DNA of 64,000 nucleotides from assembly GCF_000421105.1 (NCBI RefSeq), contig NZ_ATWF01000002.1, forward strand, positions 248,001 through 312,000, written 5' to 3'. This document shows positions 18,114 to 27,159 of the stretch, piece by piece. Position 1 is the stretch's first letter. Each line of letters starts with the position of its first letter. The position numbers and the translations under genes were made by a program. The notes beneath the pieces are model-generated. The model was not told the DNA's origin and made no database searches. It saw only the letters and a list, made by a program, of their open reading frames with translations. This stretch comes from Limisalsivibrio acetivorans. GTDB taxonomy: Bacteria > Chrysiogenota > Deferribacteres > Deferribacterales > Geovibrionaceae.

Positions 18114-19461
18114 TCCGCTTTTTCTCCTTCTCGATGAAGTCTATGAACTCCTCGAACCTTTTTGCTCTGGAAGCCTTTATTAAAACCACACCCTCGGATA
18201 TGCCGGAAACCAGCTCTCTGGCCTCCTCCTTTGTGGGTGCTATGGAGATATTTTCCGTATCCTGAAACTTTCTATAGCTCTGTCCGGCGAAGATAAAGTT
18301 TATATCCTTGCGTTTCTTCGCCTCTTTATAAAGACGGAGGTAAAGCATCTCTTCGAATCCCTCGATCTCACCCATCTCGCCAATAAGTGCATATCGTTTT
18401 TCATCGGGCATTTCATCGAGGTTTTCTACGGCACTGATTATCGACTCGAAGCCTGCGTTGTAGGTGTCGTCGATGACACGTATACCGTTGATAACCTTAA
18501 CAGCTCCGCGCCCCTTAACGGGTTTGAACTTAAGAACACCCTTCATAACATCCTGATAATCCAACCCTGCGGAGAAGCCTATGCCTATGGCAACGAGGCT
18601 GTTTGTTATGAAATGGCTGTATACGTGGTCGAGGATAAAGCAGTAGGGGAATCCCTTATGGACCGCAGTGAAATAGAACTGCCCCTTGTTGTTTCTGTTC
18701 GCATCCGCAAGGATAACGTCACAGTTCATATCCTCGCCGTAGTAGCGGACCTCCACACTACCCAGCACCTTATCATCCAGATATTTCCGGCAGGTGTCGT
18801 TAACCCACAGGACGGAATCCTTCTTCATGCCGTCTACTATGGAGAGCTTCTCCTCAGCCAGCTTCTCTATGCTCCCCATTCTGCCTATGTGGGCATGCCC
18901 AATGCCTGTAACTACGGCTATCTCGGGCTTAACGTACTTGGAGAGCTCCGCTATCTCGCCGGGTGAATTCGTTCCGAACTCGAATACGGCAAAGGTGCTT
19001 CTCATATTAAGGTTGGCGGCGCAGATGGCAACGCCAAGCTCGTTATTGTAGTTTCCGTAGGCTGTATATACACGTCTGCGTGAGGAAAGCACCGAAGAGA
19101 TAAGCTCCTTCGTGCTGGTTTTGCCCATGCTTCCGGTTACGGCTATCTTTGTTCCGTTGTACTTGCGGAGTTTATATGCGCCAAGCCCCTTTACAGCGGC
19201 CAGTACATCACGAACAAGGACCTTGTTACCCTGAAGGGCGTCATAGGCTGCTCTATTCTCCATTATGACGAGGGACGCTCCCCTGTTCACAGCTTCAGCA
19301 GCGTAGAGGCTTCCATCCACATTCTCACCTGGAAATGCGGCAAAGATATCCCCTTTGCGCACCTTTCTGCTGTCTATGACAAGACGCCTAACCTTGCTTG
19401 TTCCATCCGTATCAGCCGAGATTACTCCGGCAAGGGCATTAACCGTTTCACGCAGATTCAT
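18103..19461 (-). CDS. murF: UDP-MurNAc-tripeptide--D-Ala-D-Ala ligase MurF
   Basis: Last cytoplasmic Mur ligase; it attaches the D-Ala-D-Ala dipeptide made by Ddl. It has 452 residues. The ATP loop is VTGSMGKTSTKELISSVL, followed by AYGNYNNELGVAICAANL, a MurF signature. IDDTYNAGFESIISAVENL matches the usual DDxYNA(N/S)P region, with Gly-Phe in place of Asn-Pro or Ser-Pro. It overlaps murE by 4 bases. Confidence 0.95.
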   Translation of the reverse strand: MNLRETVNALAGVISADTDGTSKVRRLVIDSRKVRKGDIFAAFPGENVDGSLYAAEAVNRGASLVIMENRAAYDALQGNKVLVRDVLAAVKGLGAYKLRKYNGTKIAVTGSMGKTSTKELISSVLSSRRRVYTAYGNYNNELGVAICAANLNMRSTFAVFEFGTNSPGEIAELSKYVKPEIAVVTGIGHAHIGRMGSIEKLAEEKLSIVDGMKKDSVLWVNDTCRKYLDDKVLGSVEVRYYGEDMNCDVILADANRNNKGQFYFTAVHKGFPYCFILDHVYSHFITNSLVAIGIGFSAGLDYQDVMKGVLKFKPVKGRGAVKVINGIRVIDDTYNAGFESIISAVENLDEMPDEKRYALIGEMGEIEGFEEMLYLRLYKEAKKRKDINFIFAGQSYRKFQDTENISIAPTKEEARELVSGISEGVVLIKASRAKRFEEFIDFIEKEKKRSAV

Positions 19462-20906
19462 TCGCTTCCCTCCAGGTATTTACGTACTTCTTCCCTGTCA
19501 TCGAAGTGAATCCTTTCCTTCCCGATAACCATGTAGTCCTCATGCCCCTTGCCGGCTATGAGGATGATGTCACCCTCTTCGGCTCTGTCGAGGGTGCTTC
19601 TTATAGCCTCCCTCCTCTCGGGGCATATTATTACACGCTCCGCATCCTCGAATCCTTCAAGGATGTCCTCGATAACCTGCTGGGGATTTTCAGTTCTCGG
19701 GTTATCGTTGGTGACAACCACCTCATCGGAGAACTCTTCGGCGGCCTTGGCCATCCTTGCCCTTTTCGTCCTGTCCCTGTCTCCGCCGCAGCCGAATATC
19801 GTGATCACCCTGTTCTTCCTGAACGGGGTGAGAGCTTCCAGTACATTAGACAGCGCATCATCCGTGTGGGCATAGTCCACAAAAACGAAGGCTCCCTTTA
19901 CCTCAAACTTCTCAAGCCTGCCGGGAACATTGCCCAGTTCCTCAAGACCTGCCTTTATGTATTGATCTCCAATGCCCAGGGCGAGGGATGCCGCTACGGC
20001 ACTGAGTATATTCTCAAGATTGTGAAGCCCCACAAGGGTTGTTTTGAAGCTGAACTCACCTCCGGGGTATTTGATTACTGCGCCGATACCATCAAGGCTG
20101 AGATCCACCTTCTCCGCCGTAATCTCGGAACGGTTGTAGAGCCCGTAGGTTATCTTGTCCAGCTCGGTTTCACCGGCCAGTCTGGCGCCGAATTCATCAT
20201 CGATGTTAACTACACAGACATTGGAATATTCGCTTGTAAAGAGCCTCTTCTTCGCCTCGTAGTATTCCTCCATGGTGTTATGGTAATCGAGGTGATCACC
20301 GGACAGGTTTGTGAAGAGCCCCACATCGAAAACGGTTCCGAAGAGCCTGTTCTGATGGAGTGAATGGGAGGATACCTCCACAGCGAGGGAGTCGCATCCC
20401 TCGGCGACGGCTTCTGCAAGTACTTGATAATATTCGAAGGATGAGGGCGTTGTATTGATTGAGTCCAGCGTTGTTCCGCAGAAACGGCAACCGGTGGTTC
20501 CCATGCGTATCGGCTTCTTCCCCGCACGGCTGAATATCGATTCAAGGAGATAGCTCACGGTGGTTTTTCCGTTTGTTCCTGTTATGCCCACCTTCTCAAG
20601 CTTTTCATCGGGCTTGTGAAACCAGTTTCTGCATGCAAGGGCGAGGGCCTTGCGCCCGTCCTCTACGAGTACCGTCGGTATATTCTTAAGCTCTTTCTCA
20701 GCAACGATAAAAGGAACCTTTCCAGTGGCATAAACCTCTGCGGCTACAGTGTGGGAATCGAAGTCTGCACCCTGATACGCAAAGAAGATGCTGTTCTCGC
20801 ATATCTCTCTGCTGTCGTAGCTTATGCCGTCGATCTCCGCTTCGAAGTTGATCCCGCTGTCGTAACCCTTAAGCTCGATTCCATCGAGTATGCTATAGGC
20901 TTTCAT
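19458..20906 (-). CDS. murE: UDP-MurNAc-dipeptide--2,6-diaminopimelate ligase MurE
   Basis: Mur ligase that adds the third stem residue. It has 482 residues. The ATP loop is GITGTNGKTTVSYLLESIF; NTTPSSFEYYQVLAEA is the substrate loop. The motif DNPRTENPQQVIEDI contains the DNPR signature of meso-diaminopimelate-specific MurE, so the peptidoglycan is expected to be of the DAP type, as in Gram-negatives. It overlaps ftsI by 14 bases. Confidence 0.96.
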   Translation of the reverse strand: MKAYSILDGIELKGYDSGINFEAEIDGISYDSREICENSIFFAYQGADFDSHTVAAEVYATGKVPFIVAEKELKNIPTVLVEDGRKALALACRNWFHKPDEKLEKVGITGTNGKTTVSYLLESIFSRAGKKPIRMGTTGCRFCGTTLDSINTTPSSFEYYQVLAEAVAEGCDSLAVEVSSHSLHQNRLFGTVFDVGLFTNLSGDHLDYHNTMEEYYEAKKRLFTSEYSNVCVVNIDDEFGARLAGETELDKITYGLYNRSEITAEKVDLSLDGIGAVIKYPGGEFSFKTTLVGLHNLENILSAVAASLALGIGDQYIKAGLEELGNVPGRLEKFEVKGAFVFVDYAHTDDALSNVLEALTPFRKNRVITIFGCGGDRDRTKRARMAKAAEEFSDEVVVTNDNPRTENPQQVIEDILEGFEDAERVIICPERREAIRSTLDRAEEGDIILIAGKGHEDYMVIGKERIHFDDREEVRKYLEGSE

Positions 20907-22572
20907 TGATCACGTTCCTTTTTAACCCGAGATAAAGCGATGCTATTTCGGCTATCTTCCTGTAGGTTCTCGCTGCGGTGGAGCCTCCGTAGATGCTTGT
21001 TCTGGGGCTGTCGTAAACAACCACCATGGCTATCTTCGGGTCATCCGCAGGGAAGAAGCCGGCGAAGCTCGCCGCATAATCCCGGCTGCTGTACTCACCC
21101 TTCTCGGAGTCAAACCTCTGCCCCGTTCCGGTCTTTCCCGCTATATCTATGTAGCTGGACTTTGCTCTTTTTCCTGTACCCTCTTCAACTACCTCTGCGA
21201 GGATCTTTCCAAGCTTTGTTGCGCTCGTTTCGGACATGATGGGCAGCCTGTCCACCTCGGGGGTAACTGTGCGTCCGTTCTTGCTTACCTCTTTCACGAT
21301 TCTTGGTTTAAGCAGAAAACCGCCGTTGGCCACGGCGGCATAGAAACGAACCATCTGAAGAGGTGTTACGAGTATCTCCTGCCCCATACTCAGCGAAGGC
21401 CTTGAGAGACCGGACCAGTTCTTATAACTCCGAAGCAGACCCTCTTCTTCGCCAAGGCCAAGGACTCCGGTTTTTGCACCGAAGCCCGCTATGGAGAGGA
21501 ATTCGTAGAAATCTTCGTTCTTAACCTTCTTCGTAAGCTTTATGATTCCGATGTTGCTGGATTTAACCAGAACATCCTTAGCTGTGAGCATTCCGTAACG
21601 GTGCACATCCTTTATGGTGTGTCCGTAGATCGTGTAGCGCCCCATCTCACAGTCCACCTTCTCCTCTATATCCTGTGAATGCCTGTCCAGAAGATAGGAG
21701 AATGAAACGGGCTTAAAGATGGAACCGGGCTCATATAGAAACGTTGCCGCCCTGTTCTTCCAGTCGCTCTTGCCGTATGAGCGGAAGTTGTTAGGGTCGA
21801 ACCCTCCGGAGGAGGCCGCAAAGAGTATATCTCCCGTCTTTACGTCCATAGCAACTGCGACACCTTCTCTCGCCCTGAAGGCTGCGGCGTCCTCACGGAG
21901 CAGATGTTCGACCGTACCCTGCAGGTACATATCTATAGTAGTATGAACCGATGAAACGGTCCGTTTCTTGTCCCTGGTATCCTCAAAGAGGATGAGCCTT
22001 CCTGTGCTGTCACGCAGGCTCACAAGCTCTGTCTTATCACCCTTAAGCACCTTCTCAAACCGCCCCTCAAGACCCCAAAGGCCCTGATTATCGGTCCCTG
22101 TGAAGCCTATTACGGAAGAGGCAAGCTCGTTTTCCGGATAGAGTCGGTTCTCTGTAACCGTATAATCCAGCTCGGGTATATTCTTCTTAAGCTCCCTAGC
22201 CTCCTCTATACCGATGTTCCTCTTTATCCAAACGAAGCCGTCCGATTTATAGACACGCTTCTTGTTGCTCTTGCTCATGGTTATGCCATTATTCGCAAGG
22301 TCGATGATAAACTTGCGTCTGTCCTTGAGGTTACTGCCGAAAACAAAAACCGATGCCACACGCCTGTTAATCGCCATAGGCTTGCCTGTGCGGTCGTATA
22401 TCTCGCCACGCCCCCTGTAGGTTGTTATGGTTTTCTCGGCCTGGTTGCCGGCCAGCTTAGCGTAGAAATCACCCTCAAGTACCTGAAGATGGAAAAGACG
22501 CACCCCGATTACGAGTGCAAAGAATATACATACATACAGAAAGAAAAGAATCCGGCTCTTTTCACTGAACAT
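20893..22572 (-). CDS. ftsI: Septal transpeptidase FtsI (PBP3)
   Basis: Class B penicillin-binding protein that cross-links septal peptidoglycan, working with FtsW. It has 559 residues. One membrane helix lies near the N-terminus (ILFFLYVCIFFALVIGV), then the dimerisation domain (YRGRGEIYDRTGKPMA). The transpeptidase motifs are EPGSIFKPVS (SxxK, nucleophile Ser near 283), KSSN (SxN) and AGKTGTG (KTG). No PASTA domains follow. It overlaps ftsL by 11 bases. Confidence 0.96.
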   Translation of the reverse strand: MFSEKSRILFFLYVCIFFALVIGVRLFHLQVLEGDFYAKLAGNQAEKTITTYRGRGEIYDRTGKPMAINRRVASVFVFGSNLKDRRKFIIDLANNGITMSKSNKKRVYKSDGFVWIKRNIGIEEARELKKNIPELDYTVTENRLYPENELASSVIGFTGTDNQGLWGLEGRFEKVLKGDKTELVSLRDSTGRLILFEDTRDKKRTVSSVHTTIDMYLQGTVEHLLREDAAAFRAREGVAVAMDVKTGDILFAASSGGFDPNNFRSYGKSDWKNRAATFLYEPGSIFKPVSFSYLLDRHSQDIEEKVDCEMGRYTIYGHTIKDVHRYGMLTAKDVLVKSSNIGIIKLTKKVKNEDFYEFLSIAGFGAKTGVLGLGEEEGLLRSYKNWSGLSRPSLSMGQEILVTPLQMVRFYAAVANGGFLLKPRIVKEVSKNGRTVTPEVDRLPIMSETSATKLGKILAEVVEEGTGKRAKSSYIDIAGKTGTGQRFDSEKGEYSSRDYAASFAGFFPADDPKIAMVVVYDSPRTSIYGGSTAARTYRKIAEIASLYLGLKRNVINESL

Positions 22573-22873
22573 AAAAAGTCTTCTCCACGTTGGGCATTAC
22601 AAGCCCAAGCTCCTCCGCTTTTTTATACATACCATCTATATCGAGGTCCTCTGTCTTCTTCTCCACAAGTAGCTGGTACTGGATCTCCCTTTCCTCAAGG
22701 AGACCACTTAGGCGGCTTATCTCGTATCCCTCACGGACACACATATGACGGACATAAACAATCAGAAATACTGCAATGATTACCATGGAGAGTATAAAGA
22801 CCCTGCCAAATCCGATGCCTTCGGCCTCGTTCCTTTCAAAGCTCTTTTCCCAGTATGCCGCCTTCGTTCTCAT
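22562..22873 (-). CDS. ftsL: Cell division protein FtsL
   Basis: Small bitopic protein of the FtsQLB complex. The 103 residues show a charged N-terminal tail, a single membrane helix at about 24-42 (FILSMVIIAVFLIVYV) and a C-terminal coiled-coil-like stretch (ISRLSGLLEEREIQYQLLVEK) ending in a LGLVMP motif seen in FtsL-type proteins. Family members share little sequence, so the call rests on topology and on position between rsmH and ftsI. Confidence 0.85.
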   Translation of the reverse strand: MRTKAAYWEKSFERNEAEGIGFGRVFILSMVIIAVFLIVYVRHMCVREGYEISRLSGLLEEREIQYQLLVEKKTEDLDIDGMYKKAEELGLVMPNVEKTFYVQ

Positions 22874-22918
22874 GAAGTTCTCCCTTCCAAAGTTTTTAAG
22901 GGCGTTAAAACATATATA

Positions 22919-22952
22919 AGCTCCTCCGGGATGCCGCTTTCCCGAAGGAGCT
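22919..22952 (-). promoter_or_regulatory. Intergenic hairpin between rsmH and ftsL
   Basis: 12-bp stem AGCTCCTTCGGG / CCCGGAGGAGCT with a 10-base loop, read as minus-strand RNA. The single imperfect pair is a U-G wobble in that orientation only, which favours an RNA on the minus strand. No T tract follows, so it is not a standard terminator. It may adjust mRNA stability or stoichiometry between rsmH and ftsL. Confidence 0.6.
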
Positions 22953-22968
22953 CTAAATCCTCAAACAT

Positions 22969-23901
22969 CTACGAGGATGACACTCTCTCTGCAACCCTGA
23001 GCTTGGCGCTTCTGGAAAGAGGATTCTCCTCTACCTCCGCTTCGCCCGGGGCTATGGGTTTTCTAGTGAGGATCTTGAAGGTGCGTTCCTTGTCGCAGTT
23101 GCATATAACCTGTTTCGGGGGGCATATGCACTCCCTCTCAAGCTCACGGAATTTCTCCTTCACGAGCCTGTCCTCAAGGGAATGGAAGGATATAAACGCC
23201 ACCCTTCCGCCGGGGTTTACCCTGTCCTCAAGCTTTGAAAGCATGCTCTCGATCTCCCTGAGCTCGCCGTTCACGTGGATACGTATAGCCTGGAAGGTCT
23301 TTGTGGCAGGATTAATACCCTTTTTCCTGAACTTTGCAGGTACTGCCGATGCAACCGTATCCGCAAGCTCCAGCGTTGTCTCAAAGGGCTTCTCTTCCCT
23401 CGCATTCTCTATCGCTCCGGCGATGCGCCATGCAAAACGCTCCTCGCCGTAGGTCTTTATTATCCCGCTTAGCTCTTCTCTGGTAAGTGTATTCACGACA
23501 TCTGCCGCACTGAAGCCAGCGGAGTTGTCCATGCGCATATCGAGGGGGCCATCCTCCCGGAAGGAGAAGCCTCTGCTTCCATCCCTTACCTGCATTGTGG
23601 AAAGCCCGAAATCTGCAAGCAAACCGTCTACCCTCTCTATGCCCCGCTGGTCGAGAACCCTGTTGAAATCCCCGAAGTTTTCGTGAAACACCTCTATGCT
23701 ACTGACCCCTTTGAACCGCTCACGGAGCCGCTGAACGGACTCGGGGTCTCTGTCGATTATGATATGCTTTGCATCGCTGCTGAGCCTTTCGTTAATAGCT
23801 GCGGAGTGTCCGCCAAAGCCGCCTGTCAGATCAATAAATACGCCGTCTCTCTTTGCGGGAAGATACTCTAAAACCTCCGCCAGCATAACCGGCTTGTGCA
23901 T
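22969..23901 (-). CDS. rsmH: 16S rRNA (cytosine-1402-N4)-methyltransferase RsmH
   Basis: SAM-dependent methyltransferase that acts on C1402 of 16S rRNA; formerly MraW. It has 310 residues. N-terminal HKPVMLAEVLEYL is followed by the SAM loop DLTGGFGGHSAAI, DGLLADFGLSTMQV and the C-terminal block RVAFISFHSLEDRLVKEKF, all typical. It lies 16 bases after mraZ as second gene of the dcw operon. Confidence 0.97.
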   Translation of the reverse strand: MHKPVMLAEVLEYLPAKRDGVFIDLTGGFGGHSAAINERLSSDAKHIIIDRDPESVQRLRERFKGVSSIEVFHENFGDFNRVLDQRGIERVDGLLADFGLSTMQVRDGSRGFSFREDGPLDMRMDNSAGFSAADVVNTLTREELSGIIKTYGEERFAWRIAGAIENAREEKPFETTLELADTVASAVPAKFRKKGINPATKTFQAIRIHVNGELREIESMLSKLEDRVNPGGRVAFISFHSLEDRLVKEKFRELERECICPPKQVICNCDKERTFKILTRKPIAPGEAEVEENPLSRSAKLRVAERVSSS

Positions 23902-23917
23902 ACTCCCCTCCGGACGC

Positions 23918-24352
23918 TTAAAACTTGTTGGCGAATTTAGCGAAAAGCTCGTCCTTTCTCTCCTCGCTGTTTACGCTGTTCCAGGCATCCCTGCTCCATA
24001 TCTCCATACGGTTGCGGAATCCTGTAAAGAAACAATCCCCTGTAAGACCGTTTTCTCTGCGTACATCCTGGCCGATAACTATACGGCCGTTCTTGTCGAT
24101 ACTGCATTCGTCCATCATGGCATAGAGCCTGCGGAGAAACTCGTTGAACTCGGGGTCGTTTTCCTCTTCCCAGCGTTCCTCCTGCTTCTCCCATTCCGCC
24201 ACAGGATAAACACGAAGATGATCCCCCATGGAGATCAAAACGAGATGGTCGCTTTCGTACTTCCCTTTCAGGATCTCCCTGAACTTGGAAGGTACGCTTA
24301 TGCGCCCTGTTTCGCTGATTTTATGTTCGTGTTTTCCTCTGAAACTTCCCAT
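23918..24352 (-). CDS. mraZ: Transcriptional regulator MraZ
   Basis: First gene of the dcw cluster, encoding an AbrB-fold ring-forming DNA-binding protein that regulates its own operon. It has 144 residues with two repeats of the family motif: the first includes GRISVPSKFREIL and the second IDKNGRIVIGQDVRRENGL. The start is the ATG at 24352, with GGTG a few bases upstream. A five-step 10-bp-spaced TTGG array lies directly upstream, as expected for an MraZ operator. Confidence 0.96.
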   Translation of the reverse strand: MGSFRGKHEHKISETGRISVPSKFREILKGKYESDHLVLISMGDHLRVYPVAEWEKQEERWEEENDPEFNEFLRRLYAMMDECSIDKNGRIVIGQDVRRENGLTGDCFFTGFRNRMEIWSRDAWNSVNSEERKDELFAKFANKF

Positions 24353-24361
24353 ATCACCATG

Positions 24362-24405
24362 CCATTCTGATCCAATTTATGACCTTATCGACCAATACAT
24401 GCCAA
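24362..24405 (-). promoter_or_regulatory. MraZ operator: TTGG direct repeats at 10-bp spacing
   Basis: On the minus strand TTGG/ATGG elements recur with their CC complements starting at 24362, 24372, 24392 and 24402; the middle step is a one-base-shifted AAGG at 24383. Known E. coli MraZ sites are TGGG-type repeats with 10-bp periodicity ahead of mraZ. Position just downstream of the -10 element fits autorepression. Confidence 0.75.
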
Positions 24406-24434
24406 ACTTTAACAGATAGGGTTATGAGCGTCAA
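24406..24434 (-). promoter_or_regulatory. Probable sigma-70 promoter of the dcw operon
   Basis: Minus strand: -35 TTGACG (24429-24434), 17-base spacer, -10 TAAAGT (24406-24411). The MraZ repeats begin immediately downstream, so MraZ would cover the transcription start. Confidence 0.55.
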
Positions 24435-24702
24435 GCTGAAAAGAGAGAAAAAGACAACGCTGAAATCCCCGAATGGCGGGCATTAGAGGGCTATAAGGGG
24501 GCGTATGGTTTTCTACTTTGGGAACATGGGCTTAGAAAAGCGGATTTTATTTGTGGCAATTAAAACACATGAGCGAACAGGCGTTCGCTTTTCCAGCGCA
24601 TCACTGAACAACGACAGGAATTTATAGCCTCCAAATATCTGATAGTTCGGGCATATAGACTGCAGAAAAAGCATCAAAACATCGGTTTATTCAGCTAAAA
24701 AT

Positions 24703-24728
24703 AAAAAAAGGCGGGTTATGAACCCGCC
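24703..24728 (-). terminator. Rho-independent terminator after the CZB chemoreceptor gene
   Basis: 8-bp stem GGCGGGTT / AACCCGCC with a 3-base loop, followed on the minus strand by seven T's. It lies 33 bases past the chemoreceptor stop. Confidence 0.88.
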
Positions 24729-24761
24729 CCTCTATATCCTGAATGGTAATTTTCACTATAT

Positions 24762-27053
24762 TTAAACTTTATGGTGTTTCTCAATGAGCCTGTCAAGCTC
24801 TGCCACAAAGCCTTCCACATGCTCACGGAACTGATTAAGCACCTTCTCCTGATTCTCCCTATCACCTTTGGCACCGTAATCCTTGAACTTGCGTGCAAGA
24901 TCATGAACAACCTTATGGGGCTCCTCGAGTGCTCTGTACTGAGGATCCTCAGCAAGCTTGCCCTGTGTTTGTCCGTAGAATATCTTTCCAAAATCGCACT
25001 GGGTATGTTCGGGGACAGGCATGTCGCACTGGCCAAGGAGCCAGCAACCGTAGATATTCTTAAGGAACATGATGTGAGCGATCTTCGCCTTAACCAGAAC
25101 AGAGGCATCATCGGAGAGCTTGAACCTTATAAGCTCTTTCTCAATACTCTTAAGCTCGCTGATGAGGGAGTTGATATCATCAAGCATCTTATCCACTTCA
25201 CCCTTGGTGCTTACGGAGGAGTTTGCGATGTTATCAATACTTGTCGAGATCTCCTGGGTGGTGGCGGACTGCTGCTCAACGGCCGTTGAAATGCTTATGA
25301 TAAGTCCGTTGAGATTCTCGATGGACTCAAGGATGCTCTTAAACTTGGCGTTCGCTTCCTCGGTGGTGTTAACCTGCTCGGTAACGATCTCTGATACCGC
25401 TCTGGTATTCTCGCCGGCAGCATTGACACCATTCTGGATCTCCTTGATCGCCTTCTCGATCTCGCCGGTGGATTCCATGGTTTTCTCCGCAAGCTTGCGC
25501 ACCTCATCTGCGACAACGGCGAACCCTCTTCCAGCTTCACCAGCTCTAGCTGCCTCGATGGCGGCATTAAGTGCAAGGAGATTTGTCTGCTCGGAGATGT
25601 CGTTAATAACAGAAACAACGCTGCCGATCTCCTCGGCATTGGAAACGAGCCTCTCAATATCCTGTGCGAGCTTGTCTATGGTTTCCTTAACCTCTTCCGC
25701 CCTTCTGGTGGCCTCGCTCACTATCTCTGCACCCTCGGTTGCCTCTTTAACAGTGTTCTCCGCCTGAACTGAGGAGTCCGTTGCGTTTTGGGCTATCTCG
25801 CTAACCGTTGCGGCCATCTCCTCTCCGGCAGCGGCTACGGACTTTGTGAGATCCAGATGCTCTTCATAAACACTGGAAACCTTGATGAGAGAGTCGAATA
25901 TTGGCAGAGCCTTCTCCGTAACATCCCCCAGCGCAAAAAGCGTATTGCTGAAATCCTTATCGAGGGTTGCAAGGAACTCGTTCACATTTAAGCTCATCTC
26001 GTGGAGTTCATCACCCTTCTTCTTGTTCTTCACAGGGAGGCGCTTACGGAGATCCCCCTCATCGGTGGCAAGTTCCTTGGTCATTGTGACTAAGCTTTTG
26101 ACAGACTTCAGGCTGCCACGGAGCATCAGGAAAATGATCATCGTTACGATGAAGGCGAGAACGATGGTTATCACAAACTTTGTGATCATTGCACCCCTGA
26201 GCTCCTTAACCAGTGCGGTGTAGTCATCGAAGAAAACGACGTTCCCGATCTCTGCTCCACTGAAGTCTTTAAGGGGTACCACCCTCGATGAGAAGTAGTG
26301 CCCGTTTATAGTATATTCGTTCTTTCCTGCCTCATGCATTTCAAGGAGCTTACCGGCATCTTCGCCTGAGTTGGTGTAGTAGACGACATCACCCTTAACG
26401 ATATCCTCGGGTTTGATATCGAAGCGTCTGGCATTCTCAAATACCTTCTGTTTTATACCTATGGCATACTCCACACCAAAGGTTCTCTGGAGAGATTTCA
26501 TAATACCGTTTATGGAGCCCCCGAACTCGACACTTCCAATGTGCTTACCCTCGTGGAAGACGGGATAAACAACACGCAGACCGGGGCCTCCCCTTCCGAC
26601 CTCAATGCCGGAAACGGGCTCCTTTGTCTTATTAACCTGAATAACTGTGTTCCTGAACCCGGAAAGATCATCACCAAACTTGCCCGGCTTATGGAGCCTG
26701 AGAAAGCTGGTTGCTGGAGGAACATGGAACTGGAACTGGGCAATGCCGTGTTCCTTTTTGATATTATTGTAGAAATCGAGATAATCATTCTTGAGCGCTT
26801 CCCGATCCTCCTCGGCAAAAAGCCGGGTTGTTCTCGGGTTCATGGCTATGCTTTCCACCGTAATGGAAAGGTCGCCGAGCTTGTTGTCAAGCTCAACAGA
26901 CATAGCTTCACGCACACTCCTGTAAAAATCCTCCTGCTCCTTTTGAAGGCTTTTACCGAAGTTTGCATAATCAACACCGATAAGTACCGCAAGAATAATA
27001 AGAATTCCGCCGAAGACGAAGATATTAATTGTTTCTCTAAGACCGATTCGCAT
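24762..27053 (-). CDS. Methyl-accepting chemotaxis protein with dCache_3-like sensor and CZB domain
   Basis: Chemoreceptor of 763 residues. Membrane helices are near 9-27 and 288-312. The periplasmic domain contains [19 protein letters not shown], a pattern typical of dCache_3 sensors. HAMP and the signalling hairpin follow (tip [19 protein letters not shown] near 480-500). From about 654 the C-terminus looks like a chemoreceptor zinc-binding (CZB) domain: an early His (AHIMF), CDFGKIFYG and HKVVHDLA supply the expected His/Cys ligands. It may therefore integrate a periplasmic ligand with cytoplasmic zinc or oxidant status; this is inferred from studied CZB receptors. Its ribosome binding site lies inside a hairpin at 27060-27108. 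Confidence 0.93.
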   Translation of the reverse strand: MRIGLRETINIFVFGGILIILAVLIGVDYANFGKSLQKEQEDFYRSVREAMSVELDNKLGDLSITVESIAMNPRTTRLFAEEDREALKNDYLDFYNNIKKEHGIAQFQFHVPPATSFLRLHKPGKFGDDLSGFRNTVIQVNKTKEPVSGIEVGRGGPGLRVVYPVFHEGKHIGSVEFGGSINGIMKSLQRTFGVEYAIGIKQKVFENARRFDIKPEDIVKGDVVYYTNSGEDAGKLLEMHEAGKNEYTINGHYFSSRVVPLKDFSGAEIGNVVFFDDYTALVKELRGAMITKFVITIVLAFIVTMIIFLMLRGSLKSVKSLVTMTKELATDEGDLRKRLPVKNKKKGDELHEMSLNVNEFLATLDKDFSNTLFALGDVTEKALPIFDSLIKVSSVYEEHLDLTKSVAAAGEEMAATVSEIAQNATDSSVQAENTVKEATEGAEIVSEATRRAEEVKETIDKLAQDIERLVSNAEEIGSVVSVINDISEQTNLLALNAAIEAARAGEAGRGFAVVADEVRKLAEKTMESTGEIEKAIKEIQNGVNAAGENTRAVSEIVTEQVNTTEEANAKFKSILESIENLNGLIISISTAVEQQSATTQEISTSIDNIANSSVSTKGEVDKMLDDINSLISELKSIEKELIRFKLSDDASVLVKAKIAHIMFLKNIYGCWLLGQCDMPVPEHTQCDFGKIFYGQTQGKLAEDPQYRALEEPHKVVHDLARKFKDYGAKGDRENQEKVLNQFREHVEGFVAELDRLIEKHHKV

Positions 27054-27059
27054 GAATAC

Positions 27060-27108
27060 ACTCCGCTAAGGTTATTAGTTGCAATATAACTAATAATACC
27101 TTCGGAGT
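27060..27108 (-). promoter_or_regulatory. SD-sequestering hairpin before the CZB chemoreceptor
   Basis: Near-perfect 21-base arms flank a 7-base loop. The matching blocks are ACTCCG/CGGAGT (outer), AAGG/CCTT and TTATTAGTT/AACTAATAA (inner), with one 2-base bulge per arm. Read as mRNA, the 3' arm contains CGGAG, the only plausible Shine-Dalgarno for the ATG at 27053, paired to ACUCCG. A thermometer, ligand-binding leader or protein-binding site are all possible; a DNA operator dyad is the alternative. Confidence 0.7.
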
Positions 27109-27159
27109 CGTATTATTCAATAAAAACAGTTCTTCTATTTGAAGAAAATATAACAGCTT

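Larger units (their letters stand above)
24353..24761. other. Intergenic region upstream of mraZ
   Basis: About 410 bases. The mraZ end holds the promoter and operator (24362-24434). The far end holds the terminator of the chemoreceptor gene (24703-24728). In the middle is a 7-bp hairpin AGCGAAC/GTTCGCT (24572-24589) followed by TTTT on the plus strand; no gene reads into it. Nothing coding was seen. Confidence 0.6.

Noticed and set aside
24572-24589. Terminator on the plus strand upstream of mraZ
   Set aside because: Hairpin AGCGAAC/GTTCGCT plus TTTT is present, but no plus-strand gene reads into it; listed only as part of the intergenic region.
2396-27053. Repeated DNA around the signalling tips of three chemoreceptor genes as a repeat element
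   Set aside because: The similarity follows from the conserved protein hairpin tip ([19 protein letters not shown]) and is expected for paralogues.
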